Position numbers and translations under genes: made by a program. Source: Rhizobium sp. BK418 (GTDB taxonomy: Bacteria; Pseudomonadota; Alphaproteobacteria; Rhizobiales; Rhizobiaceae). From it: a stretch of DNA of 64,000 bases. Position 1 is the first letter of the stretch, and the number at the start of each line of letters is the position of its first letter. The notes under the pieces are model-generated. The model worked only from the letters and a program-made list of their open reading frames with translations, did no database searches and was not told the DNA's origin. Below are positions 42,842-51,263 of the stretch, in pieces. The stretch is taken from NCBI RefSeq assembly GCF_004341105.1, contig NZ_SLZK01000004.1:372001-436000 (forward strand). The letters run 5' to 3'.

Positions 42842-45558
42842 AGGAGCCCGCCGTTCGCCTTACGGCGGTGACGCACCATTACGGTCATCAGGTCGCGCTC
42901 GATGCCGTCGATCTTACCATCCCCGCCGGCTGTATGGCCGGATTGATCGGACCCGACGGCGTCGGCAAGTCAACCCTGCTCGGCCTTGCAGCGGGCATCA
43001 CCCGCATCCAGCAAGGGAAGATCGAGGTGCTTGGCGCCGAGATGGCCGCAGCGCGCCATCGCCGCGCCGTCTGCGGCCGCATCGCTTTCATGCCGCAGGG
43101 CCTTGGGCGCAACCTCTACCCGACGCTCAGCGTTGCCGAAAACCTCGATTTCTTCGGTCGCCTCTTCGGGCAGGGCGGGCAGCAGCGCCGGCAGCGCATG
43201 GACGAGCTGCTGCGCATGACCGGGCTCCTGCCGTTCCGCGACAGACCGGCCGGCAAACTCTCAGGTGGCATGAAGCAGAAACTCGGCATCTGCGCCTCGC
43301 TGCTGCACGATCCCGATCTCCTGATCCTCGACGAGCCGACGACCGGCATCGATCCGCTCTCGCGCCGCCAGTTCTGGGAACTTATCGATCGCATCCGCGA
43401 GCGGCGGCCGCAGATGAGCGTCATCGTCGCCACCGCCTACATGGAAGAGGCCAAGCGCTTCGACTGGCTTGCCGCGTTGCACGCAGGCAAGCTGATTGCC
43501 ACCGGAAGTCCCATGGAGATCATGCGGCACGCAGGTCAAAAGACCCTCGAAGCAGCTTTCACAGTGCTGATGCCGAATGCCAGCAGGACGAACCTGAGCC
43601 CGCTAACCGTGACGCCACCCGTCATCGTCGACGAGCCGCCCGCGATTGAGGCGGAAGGGCTGACCTGCCGCTTCGGCGATTTCGTTGCCGTCGATCATGT
43701 CAGCTTTCGGATTCCAAAAGGCGAGATTTTCGGTTTTCTCGGCTCCAACGGCAGCGGCAAGAGCACGACGATGAAGATGTTGACGGGGCTGTTGCCGCCA
43801 AGCGAGGGCAAGGCGAGGCTGTTCGGCCAACAGCTGAAGGCCGCCGATATCGACACCCGCAAGCGCGTCGGTTACATGTCGCAGGCTTTTTCTCTCTATG
43901 GCGAGCTGACGGTACGCCAGAACCTGATGCTGCATGCCCGTCTTTTCGCCCTGCCTCCCAGTGAGATCGGGCCGCGGGTTGCCGAGATGCTTGCCGAATA
44001 CGATCTTGCAGACGTCGCCGACCAGCGGCCGGAGGATCTGCCGCTCGGCATGCGCCAGCGCCTGCAGCTCGCAGCGGCCGTCATCCACAAACCGGAGATT
44101 CTGATCCTGGACGAGCCGACGTCCGGCGTCGATCCGGTGGCTCGAGATGTTTTCTGGCGTTCGCTGATCACGCTGTCACGGTTCGACGGTGTGACCATTT
44201 TTCTGTCGACGCATTTCATGAATGAGGCCGAGCGCTGTGACCGCATTTCGCTGATGCATGCCGGCAAAGTGCTGGCGATCGGCAGCCCGGCAGAACTCTG
44301 CGCCGAGCGCGGCAAGGCGACGTTGGAGGAAACCTTCATCGAGGTACTGACCGAAGCTGGAATGGGCGAGGGCACCGATGCCGGCGCCGGGGATATGGCG
44401 CTTGCCGGAGAGACCGCCCGGCCCGCCCGGCGCTTCGATCTCCGCCGGCTGTGGGCCTATGCGCGGCGTGAGACGCTGGAGATCCTGCGCGACCGGGCGC
44501 GGCTCATTTTTGCACTGCTCGGGCCAGCCCTGCTGATGATCACTTTTGGATATGGCATTTCCTTCGATGTCGAGCATTTGCCTTTTGCCGTCTACGACCA
44601 GGACCAGTCGGCGGAAAGCCGGCAGCTGGTAGAGAGCCTGCAGGGCTCGCGCTACTTCCAGGAGCGGCCGCTGATCACCTCATCCGGGGAACTTCAGGAC
44701 CGGTTGCAAAGCGGCGAGCTGATGGTGGCGATCGAGATCCCGCCCGATTTCGGCCGCGACCTGATGCGGCAGGAGACGCCGGAAGTCTCCGTATGGCTCG
44801 ACGGGGCCATGCCGTTCCGTGCCGAGACGGCGCGAGGTTATGTCAATGGTCTCGTCTCTTCCTATCTTGCCGATGCCTCGGCACGGCGGACCGGCCGGTC
44901 CGTTTCATCCTATCCCGTCGATATCGAAAGCCGCTTCCGCTATAATCAGGATTTCAAGAGTGCAAATGCGGTCGTCCCGAGCGTCATCATGCTTATGCTC
45001 GTCTTGATCCCGGCGATCATGACGGCGCTCGGTATCGTCAAGGAGAAGGAGACCGGCTCGATCGCCAATTTTCAGGCGACGCCTGTCACCCGCATCGAGT
45101 TCTTGCTCGGCAAGCAGCTTCCCTATGTGGCGATAGCCTTCGTCAGCTTCCTGATGCTCCTGCTGATGATGCGGTTCGTCTTTGGCGTGCCCGTCAAGGG
45201 CTCTGTTGGCCTGCTCGCAGCCGGTTCGATCCTCTATATCCTTTCAACCACGGCTTTCGGCCTCGTCGTGTCGAGTTTTGTGCGCAGCCAGGTGGCGGCG
45301 ATCTTCGCGACGGCGATTGTTGCCACCATCCCGGCAGTGAATTTTTCCGGGTTGATGGTGCCGGTTTCATCACTCTCCGGCGGCGGGCGGTTCATGGGGC
45401 TGCTCTTTCCCTCGGCCTGGTATCAACCTTTGAGCGTCGGCATCATCACTAAGGGGCTCGGCATTGCCGAACTCTGGCCAAACCTGGTTGCCCTTGCCGG
45501 CTTCGGTGTCGCATACGTCGGCGCGGCGCTTGTCGCACTCAGGAAAAGGAGTGCCTGA
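42838..45558 (+). CDS. rbbA: RbbA-type ABC transporter: two ATPase domains fused to ABC-2 permease
   Basis: A 906-residue fusion. The first ATPase domain has GPDGVGKST and signature LSGGMKQKL. The second has GSNGSGKST and a modified signature L-P-L-G-M-R-Q-R-L, as known in RbbA. A C-terminal ABC-2 membrane domain starts near residue 540, with a large extracytoplasmic loop between its first two membrane segments (FAVYDQDQSAESRQL). The domain order and length match RbbA/YhiH. The start ATG overlaps the previous stop, and the permease gene follows one base after the stop. It is the energy and channel component of the exporter. RbbA has also been linked to ribosomes in E. coli; a transport role is better supported by this context. 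Confidence 0.92.
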   Translation: MKEPAVRLTAVTHHYGHQVALDAVDLTIPAGCMAGLIGPDGVGKSTLLGLAAGITRIQQGKIEVLGAEMAAARHRRAVCGRIAFMPQGLGRNLYPTLSVAENLDFFGRLFGQGGQQRRQRMDELLRMTGLLPFRDRPAGKLSGGMKQKLGICASLLHDPDLLILDEPTTGIDPLSRRQFWELIDRIRERRPQMSVIVATAYMEEAKRFDWLAALHAGKLIATGSPMEIMRHAGQKTLEAAFTVLMPNASRTNLSPLTVTPPVIVDEPPAIEAEGLTCRFGDFVAVDHVSFRIPKGEIFGFLGSNGSGKSTTMKMLTGLLPPSEGKARLFGQQLKAADIDTRKRVGYMSQAFSLYGELTVRQNLMLHARLFALPPSEIGPRVAEMLAEYDLADVADQRPEDLPLGMRQRLQLAAAVIHKPEILILDEPTSGVDPVARDVFWRSLITLSRFDGVTIFLSTHFMNEAERCDRISLMHAGKVLAIGSPAELCAERGKATLEETFIEVLTEAGMGEGTDAGAGDMALAGETARPARRFDLRRLWAYARRETLEILRDRARLIFALLGPALLMITFGYGISFDVEHLPFAVYDQDQSAESRQLVESLQGSRYFQERPLITSSGELQDRLQSGELMVAIEIPPDFGRDLMRQETPEVSVWLDGAMPFRAETARGYVNGLVSSYLADASARRTGRSVSSYPVDIESRFRYNQDFKSANAVVPSVIMLMLVLIPAIMTALGIVKEKETGSIANFQATPVTRIEFLLGKQLPYVAIAFVSFLMLLLMMRFVFGVPVKGSVGLLAAGSILYILSTTAFGLVVSSFVRSQVAAIFATAIVATIPAVNFSGLMVPVSSLSGGGRFMGLLFPSAWYQPLSVGIITKGLGIAELWPNLVALAGFGVAYVGAALVALRKRSA

Positions 45559-45559
45559 C

Positions 45560-46681
45560 ATGTGGGGCAAGCTCAACCGGATCTTCCGTCTCGGTATCAA
45601 GGAACTCTATAGCCTGAAGGCCGATCCCGTGATGATGGTCCTCATCGTCTACACGTTCACGATTGCCGTCTACACGGTCTCGACCGGTGCCAAGCTGGAG
45701 GTCGAGAATGCCTCGGTCGCCGTCATCGACGAGGACCGCTCGATGCTGTCTATGCGGCTGCGGGATGCGATGCTGAAGCCCTTTTTCAAGGAGCCAGTGC
45801 TGATCGGCGCCGATGAGGTGGATGCGGCGATGAATGCGGGCCACTTCGTCTTCGTCCTCGAAATCCCCCCGAAATTCGAGGAGGACGCGATTGGCGGCCG
45901 TCGGCCATCGCTGCAGCTCGATATCGACGCGACAGCTATGTCCCAGGCCGGCAACGGCGCCTCCTATATCCAGAATATCATCTTGCGAGAGGTGGAAACG
46001 GCGCTGCCGAACAGAGTAGCCGCGGCGTCGATCAACCTCGTCGTCAGCGCACGCTTCAATCCCAATCTTCAGTCGACGTGGTTCACGGCGGTTATGCAGG
46101 TCATCAACAATGTGACGATGCTATCGGTTATCCTGACCGGTGCGGCGCTGATCCGCGAGCGGGAGCATGGCACGATCGAACACCTACTCGTCATGCCTGT
46201 CACACCGGCGGAGATCATGATGTCGAAAGTCTGGGCGAACGGCCTGGTCATCGTCCTCGCAGCGGTGTTGTCGCTCACAGTCGTAGTCGAGCGGCTGCTT
46301 TCGGTGCCGATCGCCGGTTCGATCGGCCTCTTCGTCTTCTGCGCACTGCTTTACCAGTTCTCCGTCACCTGGCTCGGCATCCTGATTGCGACAGCCTCGA
46401 GTTCCATGGCGCAGTTTGGCCTTATTTCGATGCCGATTCTCATCACGATGAATCTGCTTTCCGGCAGCACGACCCCGATGGACAGCATGCCGCTCTGGCT
46501 GCAATACGTGATGATAATCTCACCCACACCGCATTTCGTTTCGTTGTCGCAGGCAATCCTTTATCGCGGCGCCGGTTGGGATTCGGTCTGGCAACAGGCT
46601 GTCGTTCTCGGGATGATCGGTATGCTTTTCTTCACGATAGCCCTCGTCCGTTTCCGTCAGACATTGGCGGATGTCCGCTAA
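45560..46681 (+). CDS. ABC-2 type permease (YhhJ-like)
   Basis: A 373-residue membrane protein starting at MWGKLNRIFRLGIKELYSLK, with the ABC-2 layout. It has a first membrane helix (VLIVYTFTIAVYTVSTG), a large extracytoplasmic domain and five C-terminal helices with IREREHGTIEHLLVMPVTPA between them. It pairs with the RbbA-type protein. The gene begins one base after the rbbA stop. Its last 68 codons and the following 125 bases are repeated in diverged form before adhP at 34.1-34.5 kb. Confidence 0.92.
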   Translation: MWGKLNRIFRLGIKELYSLKADPVMMVLIVYTFTIAVYTVSTGAKLEVENASVAVIDEDRSMLSMRLRDAMLKPFFKEPVLIGADEVDAAMNAGHFVFVLEIPPKFEEDAIGGRRPSLQLDIDATAMSQAGNGASYIQNIILREVETALPNRVAAASINLVVSARFNPNLQSTWFTAVMQVINNVTMLSVILTGAALIREREHGTIEHLLVMPVTPAEIMMSKVWANGLVIVLAAVLSLTVVVERLLSVPIAGSIGLFVFCALLYQFSVTWLGILIATASSSMAQFGLISMPILITMNLLSGSTTPMDSMPLWLQYVMIISPTPHFVSLSQAILYRGAGWDSVWQQAVVLGMIGMLFFTIALVRFRQTLADVR

Positions 46682-46807
46682 GAGCTATTCCTCCAAAAAC
46701 AAAAGATCGTCTGCCAAAACGGATTTGGTTGCGCGACTTCTTTAGGTCGATGTTATGGCCGCCGGGCGGGTCATCATCCCTTACGAAGTTCAACGGAAGG
46801 GTGAAGA
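46478..46807 (+). repeat. 330-bp diverged repeat, copy B (other copy 34129-34456)
   Basis: This segment comprises the end of the YhhJ-like gene and 126 bases beyond it. It aligns with the minus strand of 34129-34456. Here the sequence still ends in an adhP-type leader (GGAAGGGTGAAGA), but no alcohol dehydrogenase follows. Confidence 0.85.
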
Positions 46808-47054
46808 CGAATCCCGACGTCAGTTGCGACGCCGGCATCAGGTCGTAGCGATGGGAGAGCCAGGAGCTCGCGAAAGACCAGCCATGGCTGTCAGGGGCGT
46901 ATGCGAATATCGAGGTCGTGCAAACCAAGGCCAGCGGGCACCCTTTGGTGCAATCCGGTTTGACGGATTGCTGTTGCGGGCAGCACGGCATTTCCTTAGC
47001 GTATGCAACCGGCCGATTGGCCGTGTGCCGATCCAGGCGCCCGACACGGGTCAA
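46808..47054 (-). pseudogene. possible remnant of a small Cys-containing protein
   Basis: The minus-strand frame starting at 47054 has a protein-like stretch (KPDCTKGCPLALVCTTSIFA, then WLSHRYDLMPASQLTS). The frame then runs into the repeat sequence, where the normal ending would have been replaced. No start signal or signal peptide is visible. The family is not named and support is weak. Confidence 0.25.
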
Positions 47055-47075
47055 TCGGTTAGTATCCGGTTGCCT

Positions 47076-47933
47076 CTAGATGTCGCAGCTAGCCTGCAAT
47101 CCAAATCGTTGCAGGATATGCGTTGGGTAGGCACGCGCCCGTTCGCAGAGATCTTCAAGTTGCTCTTCGTTGACGTCGGCAAGAATCCCTGTGCGCACGA
47201 GAACCGAATCCAGGCCAGCTGACTTTGCACCCAAAATATCGTGATCGATGCTGTCGCCGATGCAGACGACCCGGCGACGGTCGGTGATGCCTACGAGCCT
47301 CAATGCATGTTCGTAGATTTCTGGATAGGGTTTTCCGAGCCAGGTTACCGGCCCACCCATGCTCTCGTAGAGCTTGGCAATACTTCCTGCTCCCGGAGCA
47401 ATGGAACCATTGTTCAATTTATGGATGTCGGGGTTGGTGCAGTAGCAGGGGACGCCTCGTCCCGCCGCTGGACGCAATATTTCGCGGTAGTCGTCCATAG
47501 GTATACGTTCGGCTTCGCTGCCGGAGATAATGACAATGTCGGCGTCGAACGCGGTGTGCGTGGGAACCAGTCCTAGACGATCGGCAAGATTGCTGTCCCC
47601 ACCACTGGAGATCGTCAGGCATCTCGCTTTTTTCCTGGGGGCGTTTTCGGGCCGCGACAGAACGTCGAACGCCACGTCTCCGGATGTGACAAAGAAGTCG
47701 AAGCTTCCCGGCGAGAAGCCGAGCTTGACGAGGCGCTCGGCGTTGTATTCGCCGCTTCGGCCGGAGTTCGACAGGATGACCATTTTTTTGCCTGCCGACG
47801 CGACTTCGGCCAAGGCCGCGATAGCGCCCTCGTATGGGCCGGCGTCATCCCTTAGAACTCCGAATTGATCGACGAAGAAGATGTCGTATCCCTGAATCAA
47901 CCGAGACAGCGTGATCGGCATGACCTTAGGCAT
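47076..47933 (-). CDS. HAD-IIA superfamily hydrolase (TIGR01459-like)
   Basis: A 285-residue HAD protein of the NagD-like subclass. Motif I reads F-F-V-D-Q-F-G-V-L with nucleophile Asp22, but the usual second Asp (D-x-D) is Phe24. Members of this HAD-IIA subgroup often lack that residue, so activity as a phosphatase is uncertain. Motif II is VILSNSGR and motif IV GDSIDHDI. The ATG at 47933 overlaps the end of the FGGY kinase gene, implying coupling. It is the last gene of the aldolase-kinase operon and may act on a phosphorylated sugar intermediate. Confidence 0.85.
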   Translation of the reverse strand: MPKVMPITLSRLIQGYDIFFVDQFGVLRDDAGPYEGAIAALAEVASAGKKMVILSNSGRSGEYNAERLVKLGFSPGSFDFFVTSGDVAFDVLSRPENAPRKKARCLTISSGGDSNLADRLGLVPTHTAFDADIVIISGSEAERIPMDDYREILRPAAGRGVPCYCTNPDIHKLNNGSIAPGAGSIAKLYESMGGPVTWLGKPYPEIYEHALRLVGITDRRRVVCIGDSIDHDILGAKSAGLDSVLVRTGILADVNEEQLEDLCERARAYPTHILQRFGLQASCDI

Positions 47934-49206
47934 TGGCGTTGCCCAACCTAGAGAGAACCAAAGCGGCCGTACCAACAGCCGCCTCCACCGATCTCGCGGC
48001 CAGAGTCTCGATACCCATGGCTCGGGCCCTCATTGCGGTCCACACTTGATTGCGCGCTCCCCCGCCTACCGTTCGAAGGCTCGCGAGCGCTGGCGCCCCC
48101 AGTTCGCGCAATCGCTGGTATCCCAGTCGTTCAATCTCCGTCATGCCCTCGAGGATAGCCTGAAAGAAATCACTGTCGTCGGCGGGTCGCGGCGTAAGCC
48201 GGGGTGGATATTGCGGATCGTTGATCGGGAAACGTTCACCCGGGCGGAGGAGAGGATAGAAATCGAGACCCAGTTTGCGGCCTGGATCGATCTTCTTTGT
48301 GAGTTCGTCCAGCCGGTCGTCACCGATCAAGGCGCGCACGACGTTTCCACCGCTGTTGGAAGCGCCGCCAGCAAGCCAGAACCGGCCGACGCGATGCGAA
48401 TATATGCCGTACTCCGGCGCGTTGATAGGAGCGTGCGACGCCAATTTGAGAACGATCGTCGACCCCAATGCAGTCACAGCGTCGCCTATGGTCGACGCTC
48501 CCGTAGCCAGAAACGAAGCGCACCCGTCAGTCGTGCCCGCGTGAAACCAGGCTGAACTGGGCAGGCCCACCTTCCGGAGGAATCCTCCTACCGGTGTTAT
48601 CCTCTCGCCTGCGCGATAGACGAGAGGCAACCTGGATACGTCCATTCCCGCCACTTCGATCCAATCCGGCCAGCGTTCCACTTCCAGATCGAAACCAGTC
48701 TTAAGCGCGTTGTTTTCGTCGCTGACGCGCCCTGGACAGCCCAATTTCATCAAGATCCAGTCGGCTTGATGGACGACTGAGTGAGCGCCGTCGAGGCGCG
48801 ACAAATAGATTGCCCGGGCCAGTCCCGAGTTTGCCCCGACCGCCGCGCTGCCCGCCGGGGCCTCCTTTGCTATGCTGTCGACGATTGCAGCATCCGGGCA
48901 GGGATCATTGTACATGAGGGCCTGGCCCGTCGGCTCGCCGGCACGATCAAGCGAGAGAACTGTTCCGGAGGTCCCGTCGACGGCGACGCCTTCGATTGAG
49001 CTGAGCTCCGTTGTTTTGGCGAGACGCTCGACTGCCTCTTCTACCCTGTTCCACCAGCATACAGGCTGACGCATCTCGTCGGGCGACGCGAACGGTGCGG
49101 AGGCGAAGCCGACTGGGTTGCCCGCACGGTCGATAGCCGAGGCCCGAGCGCCGGACGTTCCGATATCGATTCCGATTGCAGCGGCCTGACTTTTTTCCGC
49201 GCTCAC
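47926..49206 (-). CDS. FGGY-family carbohydrate kinase
   Basis: A sugar kinase of 426 residues if it starts at GTG 49206, which overlaps the aldolase stop (GTGA). The frame is open to 49593 without homology. The N-terminal IGIDIGTSGARASAIDRAGN is the FGGY phosphate-binding motif. GTTDGCASFLATGAS and the C-terminal VGGGARNQVW complete the ATP-binding site. Overall it is closest in style to xylulose- and ribulose-kinase-like members. The substrate is unknown. It is flanked by a class II aldolase and a HAD protein. Confidence 0.88.
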   Translation of the reverse strand: MSAEKSQAAAIGIDIGTSGARASAIDRAGNPVGFASAPFASPDEMRQPVCWWNRVEEAVERLAKTTELSSIEGVAVDGTSGTVLSLDRAGEPTGQALMYNDPCPDAAIVDSIAKEAPAGSAAVGANSGLARAIYLSRLDGAHSVVHQADWILMKLGCPGRVSDENNALKTGFDLEVERWPDWIEVAGMDVSRLPLVYRAGERITPVGGFLRKVGLPSSAWFHAGTTDGCASFLATGASTIGDAVTALGSTIVLKLASHAPINAPEYGIYSHRVGRFWLAGGASNSGGNVVRALIGDDRLDELTKKIDPGRKLGLDFYPLLRPGERFPINDPQYPPRLTPRPADDSDFFQAILEGMTEIERLGYQRLRELGAPALASLRTVGGGARNQVWTAMRARAMGIETLAARSVEAAVGTAALVLSRLGNANA

Positions 49207-50285
49207 GCGTTCCGCCTTTCCGAGCCTCGGTCTAGCGCCTGTCGATATTGCTCCGCTTCCCAGTGCGTCAATTGGTATTCGTCGTCGTTCGAGAGATACA
49301 CGACCGAAGCCTCTTCCGGGATTCGGCTCACTACCTCCGCCAGGCAGCGGGCCATAACCTCGCCACCCGCAGTGAGCGTGCTCGACAAGAGTATTCCCTT
49401 GTCTTGGACGATTAGCATTTTCGGCGCTTCGCGACCTTCCCGATGCGACGTAGCTTCGAGGTCGGCAGCACTTTGCCCCTCCGAGAGCACACCGATCTCG
49501 GTTCCAAGGAAAATGACGTGGTCCGGATAGAGTGATCCGCCGAGTGCGATCCTCCGATTGGCCTCCGAAAGTGCCACGGCATGGCTTTCCCATTCGCGGG
49601 CCGGGTGATAACCGGAATTCTTCGCGATCCGCTCCAGCGCATCGATGTCGGGGGAACCATTATTCCGCGAGGGACATGAAAGCGCCTTCGTGACACGGTG
49701 GATCCGATCGGCTACTTCCTCCACCGTGCTGCCGCACACGATGATGCCGTGATTGAACAGGATCAGGATATCGGGCATCGATGCGGCCGCTTTCTCGATT
49801 TCCCTGGCGAGCGGCGTCCCCGGACGCCTGTACGGTATTGTCGCCCAGGTGAGGTCGGAAACAGCGCTCATGCGCGCAGACAACTCTGCCTCGCGGTCCT
49901 CAAGGACAGCCAGAGCGATCGCATTGACGCAATGATAGTGTGCGACGACTCGATTTTTGAGCGCCGCGTGAAAGCTGGTCTCGATCGATGGCCGAAGTCC
50001 ACTGGAATTCAATTCGGAAACGACGAAATCGGTGGATTTCTCGGCCCGCGGATCGCCTTCGCGCAGGGCCGCGATCAGCGGATCAACCACAACCGGGACC
50101 ATGATGTCTTCAGCACCCGCCCTGGAAAGCCACGTGCCCGATGCCTTTACCCACATGACGCCGTCGCTCTTGATGGACGTATTACCGCCTGCGCCCTGCG
50201 TCTTGAGGATATCGCTGCCGATCTGACTGGAGAGCCGGAGGAAGTCTCTGAATAGCTCGGTGTCCCTGAGGTCCGGTTTGGTCAT
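49203..50285 (-). CDS. class II aldolase/adducin family protein
   Basis: A 360-residue protein with a class II aldolase domain in its first 220 residues. The zinc-binding H-Y-H is at 116-118 and a third ligand, His179, lies in the N-H-G motif. Glu102 in S-I-E-T-S-F-H is in the position of the catalytic Glu of fuculose-phosphate aldolase, so lyase activity is plausible. The phosphate-binding GGNTSIKSDG block is near 33. About 140 extra C-terminal residues have no recognised domain; RhaD-type and bifunctional aldolases are also longer than FucA. It is first in its operon and divergent from the DeoR gene. Confidence 0.88.
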   Translation of the reverse strand: MTKPDLRDTELFRDFLRLSSQIGSDILKTQGAGGNTSIKSDGVMWVKASGTWLSRAGAEDIMVPVVVDPLIAALREGDPRAEKSTDFVVSELNSSGLRPSIETSFHAALKNRVVAHYHCVNAIALAVLEDREAELSARMSAVSDLTWATIPYRRPGTPLAREIEKAAASMPDILILFNHGIIVCGSTVEEVADRIHRVTKALSCPSRNNGSPDIDALERIAKNSGYHPAREWESHAVALSEANRRIALGGSLYPDHVIFLGTEIGVLSEGQSAADLEATSHREGREAPKMLIVQDKGILLSSTLTAGGEVMARCLAEVVSRIPEEASVVYLSNDDEYQLTHWEAEQYRQALDRGSERRNA

Positions 50286-50386
50286 GTCGTCTCCCTCCTG
50301 TTGCCCTGACGGTCGCCTCCTTGTCCGGGGTGAAGGCGTGAGCGAACTTTTGCGCGATCCTATAAATGTGATTGCAGATCGTCAAT

Positions 50387-50406
50387 GATGAAGATTTCCC
50401 TTCATC
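50387..50406. promoter_or_regulatory. inverted repeat, candidate DeoR-type operator
   Basis: GATGAAG-N6-CTTCATC lies in the 198-base gap between the divergent aldolase and deoR operons. The 7-bp arms are perfect. Its central location suits a repressor acting on both promoters. The consensus of this regulator is unknown. Confidence 0.45.
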
Positions 50407-50483
50407 TAGTGTTGCGATCTTTCCGCTGATATGATTATAGTTCGTCATAGACGCTGAGGGAGAAGCGTCGTTGGAGGCCCGCT

Positions 50484-51263
50484 TTGAACGATTCCGATCG
50501 CCACCGTCTGATCGCCGAGATGCTTCGCGAACGGCCCTTTGCGTCGGTTCGCGATTTGCAGGAGCGACTTGGGGTCTCTCCTGCGACGATACGGAGGGAT
50601 ATCGACAAGCTTCACGAGATTGGGGTCGCCCGGAAGGTTTACGGCGGGATTTCCGCGAACGAGCCGTCGACCACGGCGCGCCTTTCCGCTCGTCCCTATG
50701 ACGAGAACCGCGACATAGCGGTCGATGCCAAGCGTGCGATCGCCGAAACCGCCGCGGGGCTGGTGCGGGATGGAGATTCGATTATCGTGCACGCCGGATC
50801 GACCTGCTATCAACTCGGTCTGAAATTGGCTCGCCGCAACGTCCGCCTCTACACAAATTCCATGCCCCTGGCCGCATATGTCGGCGAGCATGGGACTTGC
50901 CATCTGACTTTGGCGGGCGGGGTGCTGTACCGCGAGCCGGGAATTATCCACGACGCGTCAGCGGGCGCGCCCGACTTCTTCGCCTCACGATTTTTCGTAG
51001 GGACCCAGGGTATCAGCAGCGAGGGGCTTCTTGAATCGCACCCGTTGTTGACGAAAGCGATTGGGGAGTTGAGCAGTTGTGCAGACGAAATCGTCGTTCT
51101 GGCAGATAGCCGCAAGCTCTCGATCCAACCGCGCAATGTCGTCCTCCCGCTTTCGCGTATCGGCACGATCGTCATCGACGACGGACTCTCGGATGTCGGA
51201 GCAAAGATGCTTGAGGATGCGGGTGTTACGATAATGATCGCGACGGTGGGAGGTCAGGCATGA
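50484..51263 (+). CDS. DeoR family transcriptional regulator
   Basis: A 259-residue repressor. The N-terminal helix-turn-helix (ASVRDLQERLGVSPATIRRD) is followed by a sugar-phosphate isomerase-like sensor domain (DGDSIIVHAGSTCYQLG, LAGGVLYREPG, FFVGTQGISSEGL). It heads the plus-strand sugar operon and overlaps the next gene by 4 bases (ATGA). Such proteins usually release DNA when they bind a phosphorylated sugar, here presumably the product of one of the two kinases. Confidence 0.92.
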   Translation: MNDSDRHRLIAEMLRERPFASVRDLQERLGVSPATIRRDIDKLHEIGVARKVYGGISANEPSTTARLSARPYDENRDIAVDAKRAIAETAAGLVRDGDSIIVHAGSTCYQLGLKLARRNVRLYTNSMPLAAYVGEHGTCHLTLAGGVLYREPGIIHDASAGAPDFFASRFFVGTQGISSEGLLESHPLLTKAIGELSSCADEIVVLADSRKLSIQPRNVVLPLSRIGTIVIDDGLSDVGAKMLEDAGVTIMIATVGGQA

